This document shows, piece by piece, positions 58,741 through 64,000 of a DNA stretch of 64,000 nucleotides. Location: NCBI RefSeq assembly GCF_038419845.1, contig NZ_JBCAQT010000005.1:186001-250000 (forward strand), in the 5' to 3' direction. The translations under genes and the position numbers were made by a program. Source of the DNA: Marinimicrobium sp038419845 (lineage in GTDB: Bacteria; Pseudomonadota; Gammaproteobacteria; Pseudomonadales; Cellvibrionaceae). Below the pieces are notes generated by a model. That model was not told the origin of the DNA. It ran no database searches and was given only the letters and a program-made list of their open reading frames with translations. Within the stretch, counting starts at the first letter, position 1; each line of letters starts with the position of its first letter.

Positions 58741-59576
58741 AACGGATCGGTTTTTTTGTCTCCACCCTGGTGCTGTTCACGCTGGTCGGTTGCGCCCCGC
58801 TCGGGGTAAAGATCGGGGAGGAGCAGGACCGGGGCCCGGACAAGCCGGTGGATCTGTCCGGCGTGCCGGATGCCGAACCCCGGCATGAAGTCAGAACTTC
58901 CGCCGGCAACCGCAGCCCCTACACAGTACTGGGTAAAACCTACGAGCTGATGGAAGACGAAACCGGCTACCGGGAGCAGGGGATTGCGTCCTGGTACGGG
59001 CAGAAATTTCACGGCCGCAAAACCTCCAATGGCGAAACCTACGATATGTACGCCATGACCGCCGCCCACAAGACGCTGCCGATTCCCTGTTACGTCCGGG
59101 TCACCAACCTGGAAAACGAGCGTCAGGTCATTGTGCGGGTCAATGATCGGGGTCCGTTTCACGATCGCCGTATCATCGATCTGAGTTATGCGGCGGCCCA
59201 GCGTCTCGGTTTTGCCGGGCAGGGCACCGCCCAGGTTGAAGTGGAGATTATTGTTCCCGGGGAGCAGGCGCCGGTGCCGTTGCGTGATGAGAATGCAGAG
59301 TCCACGTCAGACTCCGAGGATGCGGTGGCGAAGGATGAGCCGGATGCGTCCGCGTTTTTGCAGGTCGGGGCCTTTGGTTCGCGCGCGGCCGCCGAAGCGC
59401 AGCAGATCCGTTTGAGCAGCCTGCTGGACTGGCCGGTGGTGATTCACAGTAATCGAGAGATCCCGGTGCTGCACCGGGTCCGGATCGGGCCCCTGGAGAC
59501 CAATCAGGATGTGCGTTCGGTACGCGAACAGCTGCGCAAAAATGACATAGAGCAAACCCATATTGTCCACCAGTAG
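58737..59576 (+). CDS. rlpA: Septal ring lytic transglycosylase RlpA family lipoprotein
   Basis: A 279-residue lipoprotein starting at GTG 58737, overlapping the mltB stop. The signal MKRIGFFVSTLVLFTLVGC has lipobox LVGC. A double-psi beta-barrel domain begins at about residue 78 (GIASWYGQKFHGRKTSNGET; catalytic His and later Asp in RVNDRGPFHDRRIIDLS). A C-terminal SPOR domain (about 200-278, FLQVGAFGSRAAAEAQQ) binds denuded glycan at the septum. Cleaves naked glycan strands in Pseudomonas. Confidence 0.93.
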   Translation: MKRIGFFVSTLVLFTLVGCAPLGVKIGEEQDRGPDKPVDLSGVPDAEPRHEVRTSAGNRSPYTVLGKTYELMEDETGYREQGIASWYGQKFHGRKTSNGETYDMYAMTAAHKTLPIPCYVRVTNLENERQVIVRVNDRGPFHDRRIIDLSYAAAQRLGFAGQGTAQVEVEIIVPGEQAPVPLRDENAESTSDSEDAVAKDEPDASAFLQVGAFGSRAAAEAQQIRLSSLLDWPVVIHSNREIPVLHRVRIGPLETNQDVRSVREQLRKNDIEQTHIVHQ

Positions 59577-59631
59577 TGGTACCATTGACCGCCTCAATCT
59601 ATGGAGCTGATTCACCAGAGTGATTTCCCAA

Positions 59632-60783
59632 ATGTCTATGAAAAATATCCTTGCCGCCAGTTTACTGTTTTTCCTGACCGCTGCGGTCCAGGCCCAGCAG
59701 GTCATCATTCCTGCGCCTCCCCAGTTGGCCGCGACGGCTTACCTGTTGATGGATGCGGATACCGGCAAGGTGCTGGTCGAGCACGACGCGGACGAGGTGT
59801 TGCCGCCGGCGAGTCTGACCAAGATGATGACCAGTTACATCGTCTCGGAGGAGATTGAGCAGGGCCGTATCAGCGAGGACGATATGGTCCCGATCAGCGT
59901 GAAGGCCTGGCGCAAGGGCGGCTCCAAAATGTTTGTGCGCGAGGGGACCGAAGTCCGATTGAAGGACCTGCTGCGCGGCGTCATCATCCAGTCGGGCAAC
60001 GATGCCAGCATCGCCCTGGCCGAGCATGTCGCGGGCAGCGAGGAAGGCTTTGTCGATGTCATGAACCAGACGGCCGCCAAACTGGGCATGACCAATACCC
60101 AATTCAAGAACTCCACCGGCTGGCCCGCCGAAGGTCACTACACCACGGCGCGGGACATGGCGATTCTGGCGCGAGCGGTCATCGAGGATCACCCCGAGCA
60201 CTACGACCTGTATCAGGAAAAGTATTTCTCCTATAACGGCATCAACCAGGCCAACCGCAACCGCCTGTTGTTCCGTGACGATACCGTAGACGGCCTGAAA
60301 ACCGGTCATACGGAAGAGGCGGGCTACTGCCTGGTGGCCTCGGCGGTGCGTCGGGATATGCGCCTGATCTCGGTGGTGATGGGCACCGATAGCGAGAACG
60401 CCCGGGCCGCCGAAACCCAGAAGCTGCTGGCCTACGGTTTCCGCTATTTCCAGACCCAACCGGTCTACGCCGCCGGGGACGAGCTGCAGACCAGCCGCGT
60501 CTGGGCCGGTCGCGACGATCAGGTGACGTTGACCATCTCCGAGGAGATCCGTTTGACCATCCCGCGTGGGGCGCTGGATAACCTCGATGCCCAGATGCAT
60601 ATCGATGAAATCATCAAGGCACCGATCGAGCAGGGACAGGAGCTGGGCAACCTGACCATTGATCTGGACGGCGAGCGTCTGGTCGACGTGCCCCTGGTGG
60701 CCAAGCAGGCGGTGGAAGAGGCCGGCTTTTTTGCCCGTCTGATCGACAACATCAAGCTGTTCTTCGCCAAGATCTTCAGCTGA
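59632..60783 (+). CDS. dacA: D-alanyl-D-alanine carboxypeptidase (PBP5/6 type)
   Basis: A 383-residue enzyme with a signal peptide ending near VQA-QQVI. The penicillin-binding domain has S-x-x-K in PASLTKMMTSYIVSE, SGNDASIALAEH (S-x-N) and DGLKTGHTEEAGYC (K-T-G). The C-terminal PBP5-type beta domain ends in an amphipathic helix (FFARLIDNIKLFFAKIF) that binds the membrane face. Trims pentapeptides in peptidoglycan. Two in-frame ATGs (59632 and 59638) are equally possible starts. Confidence 0.95.
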   Translation: MSMKNILAASLLFFLTAAVQAQQVIIPAPPQLAATAYLLMDADTGKVLVEHDADEVLPPASLTKMMTSYIVSEEIEQGRISEDDMVPISVKAWRKGGSKMFVREGTEVRLKDLLRGVIIQSGNDASIALAEHVAGSEEGFVDVMNQTAAKLGMTNTQFKNSTGWPAEGHYTTARDMAILARAVIEDHPEHYDLYQEKYFSYNGINQANRNRLLFRDDTVDGLKTGHTEEAGYCLVASAVRRDMRLISVVMGTDSENARAAETQKLLAYGFRYFQTQPVYAAGDELQTSRVWAGRDDQVTLTISEEIRLTIPRGALDNLDAQMHIDEIIKAPIEQGQELGNLTIDLDGERLVDVPLVAKQAVEEAGFFARLIDNIKLFFAKIFS

Positions 60784-60804
60784 TCCTGTAGGTACTCCGT
60801 CGTG

Positions 60805-60827
60805 GAAGGAGGGCAGAGCCCTCCTTC
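60805..60827 (+). terminator. Hairpin between dacA and the ybeD-type gene
   Basis: A perfect 9-base-pair stem (GAAGGAGGG/CCCTCCTTC) with a 5-base loop, 22 bases after the dacA stop. The tail is not T-rich, so it may only attenuate. TATACT at 60834-60839, seven bases later, could be the -10 of a promoter for ybeD-lipB-lipA. Confidence 0.5.
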
Positions 60828-60869
60828 TGCTGTTATACTGGGCGCGCCTAAACCCATGATCTGGTGGCC

Positions 60870-61154
60870 ATGTCCGATATGTCCGAATCCCAAGAGCCCC
60901 CCAAAATCGAATTTCCCTGCCCGGACTACCCCATCAAGATACTGGGCGACGCCGGGCCAGGGCTGCATGAGCTGGTGATCGAGGTCATGGAGCAGCACGC
61001 TCCGGGTTTTGATCAGGCCCGCATGACGGTCCGCGACAGCCGCAACGGCCGCTACCAGTCGCTCACGGTGTGGATTACCGCCGAGGGCGAGAGCCAGCTG
61101 AAGGCCATTCATGAAGATCTCATCCAAAGCAAACTGACCAAAATGGTGATGTAG
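60870..61154 (+). CDS. ybeD: YbeD/DUF493 family protein
   Basis: A 94-residue protein starting at ATG 60870 (a GTG two codons earlier is possible). Family character: EFPCPDYPIKILGDAG near the start, then YQSLTVWITAEGESQLKAIH and KMVM at the end. Small alpha/beta protein of unknown role; it occurs next to lipB and lipA in many gammaproteobacteria. Its TAG stop overlaps the lipB GTG start. Confidence 0.92.
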   Translation: MSDMSESQEPPKIEFPCPDYPIKILGDAGPGLHELVIEVMEQHAPGFDQARMTVRDSRNGRYQSLTVWITAEGESQLKAIHEDLIQSKLTKMVM

Positions 61155-61816
61155 TGACCGGCTCCAGCGCTGTGATGCCCGAGTCGCTGGCCCTGCATCG
61201 TCTGGACCTGGGTCGGGAGGACTATGGCCCGGTGTGGGAGCGTATGCGCACCTTCACCGACACCCGGGGACCCGATACGCCGGATGAGATCTGGCTGGTG
61301 GAGCACCCCCCGGTTTTCACCCAGGGCCAGGCGGGCAAACCCGAACACCTGCTGGGGCCCGGCGAGATCCCGGTGGTGCAGACCGACCGGGGCGGCCAGG
61401 TGACCTACCACGGGCCGGGCCAGCTGGTGGCTTACCCGCTGCTGGATCTGCGCCGTCTGAAAATGGGGGTGCGCGACCTGGTGACCGCTCTGGAGCAAAC
61501 GCTCGTATCACTCCTGGCGAGCTATGGGATCGAGGCCTACGCCCGCCCTGACGCCCCCGGCGTTTATGTCGAGGGCGCCAAAATTGCCTCGCTGGGGCTG
61601 CGCGTGCGCCGGGGCTGCAGTTTTCACGGGCTGGCGTTGAACGTGGCCATGGATCTGGAACCCTTTGGCCGCATCAACCCCTGCGGTTACGAGGGTCTGG
61701 CCATGGTGCAGATGGCCGATCGACTGCCCGAACCGCCCGATATGGGCGAGTTGAAGGAGCGACTGGTGGCCCATTTTGTTCAGAAAATAGGCTATTCGTG
61801 TACAATACCGGGTTGA
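61154..61816 (+). CDS. lipB: Octanoyltransferase
   Basis: A 220-residue enzyme that moves octanoyl from acyl carrier protein to lipoyl domains. It starts at GTG 61154, one base inside the preceding stop. Motifs: VEHPPVFTQGQAGKPEHLL, TDRGGQVTYHGPGQLVAYPL, the Lys in GAKIASLGLRVRRG and the thioester Cys in RGCSFHGLALNVAMDL. Followed by lipA. Confidence 0.95.
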   Translation: MTGSSAVMPESLALHRLDLGREDYGPVWERMRTFTDTRGPDTPDEIWLVEHPPVFTQGQAGKPEHLLGPGEIPVVQTDRGGQVTYHGPGQLVAYPLLDLRRLKMGVRDLVTALEQTLVSLLASYGIEAYARPDAPGVYVEGAKIASLGLRVRRGCSFHGLALNVAMDLEPFGRINPCGYEGLAMVQMADRLPEPPDMGELKERLVAHFVQKIGYSCTIPG

Positions 61817-61904
61817 TCAAGCCCGAGCTCAGACTTCACGCTTGGATCTCAAGAGAGACATCAGGCAAGCCCGAGATCAAGCATCAGACATCAAGAGAGT
61901 CCCA

Positions 61905-62918
61905 ATGACCGAAACGCCCGATTTACAGCCTGTCAAACGCACCCGTCGCCTGCGTCAGGGTGAGAAGTTGCGCGATGCCGACAAGGTAGAGCGGATTCCG
62001 GTGAAAGTGATCGCCTCCGACGAGATGCCGCGCAAGCCGGACTGGATCCGCGTGCGGGTTCCGGCTTCCCCCGAAGTGGACCGGATCAAGAAGATTCTGC
62101 GCAAGAACAACCTCTCTTCGGTGTGCGAGGAGGCCAACTGCCCCAACCTGGGCGAGTGTTTCAGTGGTGGCACGGCCACCTTCATGATCATGGGCGAGAT
62201 CTGCACCCGCCGCTGCCCGTTCTGCGATGTGGGCCACGGCAAGCCCAACCCCCTCGATCCGGAAGAGCCCCGGCATCTGGCTGGCGCCATCGCTGAAATG
62301 GGCCTCAAGTACGTGGTGATCACCTCGGTCGACCGGGACGATCTGCGCGATGGCGGTGCCCAGCACTTTGCCGACTGTATTCGCGAAGCGCGGATCCAGA
62401 GCCCCAACCTGCAGGTGGAAGTACTCACTCCGGATTTTCGCGGGCGAATGAAAGCCGCGCTGGATGTGCTCGAGGCCGAGGCACCGGATGTGTTCAACCA
62501 CAACCTGGAAACCGTGCCGCGTCTGTACCGCCAGGCCCGCCCCGGCGCCAACTACAAGTGGTCGCTGGAACTGCTCAAAGAGTACAAAAAGCGGCGTCCC
62601 GATGTGCTCACCAAATCCGGCCTGATGGTCGGTCTGGGTGAAACCAAGGAAGAGATTCTCGAGGTTCTGCGCGATATGCGCGAGCACGATATCGACATGC
62701 TCACCATCGGCCAGTACCTGCAGCCCTCGCGCGATCACCTGCCCGTGGACCGCTACGTTCACCCGGATGAGTTCGCCGAGTACACCAAGCTTGCCCACGA
62801 GCTGGGCTTCAAGCACGCCGCCTGCGGCCCGCTGGTGCGCTCCAGCTACCATGCCGACAAGCAGGCGCACGGCGAAGCCGTGGGTGTCGTGGATTCACTG
62901 TTGGCCTCGGGGCAGTAA
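61905..62918 (+). CDS. lipA: Lipoyl synthase
   Basis: A 337-residue radical-SAM enzyme inserting two sulfurs into octanoyl groups. The ATG 61905 (MTETPDLQPVKRTRRLRQ) gives normal length. The auxiliary [4Fe-4S] cluster motif is CEEANCPNLGECF and the radical-SAM cluster motif is CTRRCPFC. The C-terminal Arg-Ser-x-x-x-Ser motif is in LVRSSYHAD. The 88 bases after lipB may hold the start of this gene's own transcript, but no clear promoter was seen. Confidence 0.97.
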   Translation: MTETPDLQPVKRTRRLRQGEKLRDADKVERIPVKVIASDEMPRKPDWIRVRVPASPEVDRIKKILRKNNLSSVCEEANCPNLGECFSGGTATFMIMGEICTRRCPFCDVGHGKPNPLDPEEPRHLAGAIAEMGLKYVVITSVDRDDLRDGGAQHFADCIREARIQSPNLQVEVLTPDFRGRMKAALDVLEAEAPDVFNHNLETVPRLYRQARPGANYKWSLELLKEYKKRRPDVLTKSGLMVGLGETKEEILEVLRDMREHDIDMLTIGQYLQPSRDHLPVDRYVHPDEFAEYTKLAHELGFKHAACGPLVRSSYHADKQAHGEAVGVVDSLLASGQ

Positions 62919-62930
62919 CCGACCCGGCCG

Positions 62931-63422
62931 GTGATCGAGCCAACGCAAATTCCACGTCTGGTCGTGGAGCCGCTCACCGTAGCCACCACTGAGACGCAGC
63001 TCTCGGTGGTGGCCGGCTGGCACCACGATGAGTGCCGGAGGCGGGGCATCCGCTCCTCTCTGGCGCGCCGCACCGAGCAGCTGCGCGCTCACCTCGACTC
63101 TTTCCCCATCCCCGTCACGCTGCTGGCCCGCAAGGGCCCGGAGCCGCTCGGCTGTGTCAGTCTGGTGCGCTACCAGGCGAGCGCGGGCGGCTCTGACCGG
63201 GTCTGGCTGAGCAACCTTTATGTGCGTGCGGACGCACGGCGTCGGGGGCTGGGGAGCCTATTGGTGGACAGGGCGTGCCGATACGCCCGGGAGCAGGGCG
63301 AGACTGAACTGTGGTTGTTTACCGACAACCGGCAGGTATTCTACAAAAAGCGTGGCTGGCAATTGGGCGGCGAGGCCCGGGTCAGCGGCTCCGACGTGGA
63401 AATCCTGGTCCGGCGGTTGTAG
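62931..63422 (+). CDS. GNAT family N-acetyltransferase
   Basis: A 163-residue protein with a GTG start at 62931, 12 bases after lipA. The acetyl-CoA loop is LYVRADARRRGLGSLLVDRA at about residues 95-115 (R/Q-x-x-G-x-G/A). The acceptor is unknown. The N-terminal part with the stretch WHHDECRRRGIRSSLARR is more basic than usual. Confidence 0.85.
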   Translation: MIEPTQIPRLVVEPLTVATTETQLSVVAGWHHDECRRRGIRSSLARRTEQLRAHLDSFPIPVTLLARKGPEPLGCVSLVRYQASAGGSDRVWLSNLYVRADARRRGLGSLLVDRACRYAREQGETELWLFTDNRQVFYKKRGWQLGGEARVSGSDVEILVRRL

Positions 63423-63444
63423 TTGCGTTACGCACAGTTGTTCT

Positions 63445-63525
63445 GGCGGATGCGCTTGACGCTTATCCGCCCTACGTATACCACGGCAGGACCCGTAGGG
63501 CGGATAAGCGTCAAGCGCATCCGCC
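63445..63525. repeat. REP-like perfect inverted repeat
   Basis: The arms at 63445-63476 and 63494-63525 are exact reverse complements over 32 bases, separated by a 17-base loop. Core words are GGCGGATGCGCTTGACGCT and TCCGCCCTACG. A diverged copy is at 47887-47981. Both lie between convergent genes (here the GNAT gene and rdgC), as expected for repetitive extragenic palindromes. May help end transcription. Confidence 0.9.
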
Positions 63526-63553
63526 GCAACGTGTCGCCGCAACGCGGCCCAAT

Positions 63554-64000
63554 TTACACCGAAGGCTCCGGCTCAGCGGTTCCGCCAAAGGCCTTGATCA
63601 GAGCGCCGACCAGGGCGGCCAGCTCCAGGCTCATGATCGCAAAATCGGCATCAAACGCCTCGGCGGCACTCTCAGGGTTTCGATCCTCGGCCTGCTCCTG
63701 CAGCTTGTCTTCAAACTTCAGTCGCTTCACCGCGAACTGGTCATCCAGCACGAAGTGAATCGCTTCTTTCCAGGTGAGCGCCAGCTTGCTGGCGAACATG
63801 CCCGCTTCCAGGTGGCTCGCCACCTCGGGCGCGCTCAGATCCAGATTCTTGCAGCGCACCACCCGGCTGTCTTTGCCCGCTTGCAGTTCGCACTCCTCGC
63901 CCAGCTCGAAATCGGGGGGCAGGGGCTCGCCACGCAGCCAGTGAGTCATCAGTTGGGCGGGCGCCTGCTGGGGTGTCAGCGGTATGGCCTTGAGGCTGCC
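63554..64000 (-). CDS. rdgC: Recombination-associated protein RdgC, C-terminal part
   Basis: Only the last 148 codons are in the window; the gene continues beyond its end. The sequence LTPQQAPAQLMTHWLRGE and the following ELQAGKDSRVVRCKNLDLS, HLEAGMFASKLALTWKEAIH and FAVKRLKFEDKLQEQ match the C-terminal half of RdgC. RdgC is a ring-shaped DNA-binding protein that limits RecA. The reading frame is intact up to the window edge. Confidence 0.93.
   Translation of the reverse strand, partial: GSLKAIPLTPQQAPAQLMTHWLRGEPLPPDFELGEECELQAGKDSRVVRCKNLDLSAPEVASHLEAGMFASKLALTWKEAIHFVLDDQFAVKRLKFEDKLQEQAEDRNPESAAEAFDADFAIMSLELAALVGALIKAFGGTAEPEPSV

Overview
No rRNA, tRNA or CRISPR array was found. The window looks like chromosome of a marine or saline polysaccharide-degrading gammaproteobacterium of the Cellvibrionales type (Marinimicrobium, Gilvimarinus or Saccharophagus-like). 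This is an inference from three things: the Pseudomonas/Cellvibrio-type order proA-nadD-rsfS-rlmH-mrdA-rodA-mltB-rlpA-dacA-ybeD-lipB-lipA, large modular secreted GH43 enzymes (one with a GlyGly-CTERM tail), and high G+C in the core genes. No taxonomic search could be run.

Layout. 1-6.8 kb: end of a PTPS/QueD-like gene facing a membrane-lipid pair (LPG-synthase-like membrane protein and CDP-alcohol phosphatidyltransferase), a DUF900 hydrolase, and a two-gene operon of a DUF1080 (3-keto-glycoside hydrolase type) protein and a large c-type cytochrome/sugar-dehydrogenase-like protein. 6.9-12.5 kb: two tandem, closely similar endo-arabinanase-like GH43 proteins with different C-terminal tails. 12.9-17.5 kb: a peroxiredoxin, a four-CHRD-domain lipoprotein, an unknown lipoprotein, and an L,D-transpeptidase preceded by a translationally coupled 45-residue ORF.

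17.7-31.8 kb is the most interesting part. It is a TetR-controlled, lower-G+C gene cluster with a thioredoxin-like protein, an RND/MMPL exporter, a LolA-like periplasmic carrier, an outer-membrane barrel protein, a class A FAD monooxygenase, two FMO-type flavoproteins (one membrane-anchored), an MIO-type aromatic amino acid ammonia-lyase and a TauE/SafE permease. It has the lyase and export parts known from aryl-polyene and flexirubin clusters, but no ketosynthase, acyl carrier protein, CoA ligase or NRPS. It therefore probably makes and exports a small oxidised amino-acid-derived compound, identity unknown.

31.8-40.4 kb is an accessory region. It holds an unknown membrane protein, two copies of a VOC gene pair flanking a movable-looking segment, two copies of a lipoprotein plus 'YDG-LISEL' protein module (one truncated), then AT-rich genes including one split by an amber codon and one by a G7 tract.

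40.6-64 kb is ordinary core: the ycgB/yeaH/yeaG stress operon, galE, a Na+/Ca2+ exchanger, DegV, a PepSY-response regulator-histidine kinase operon, then proA through lipA (NAD synthesis, ribosome maturation, cell elongation and septation, lipoylation), a GNAT acetyltransferase and the C-terminal part of rdgC. Two copies of a REP-like inverted repeat sit between convergent genes.
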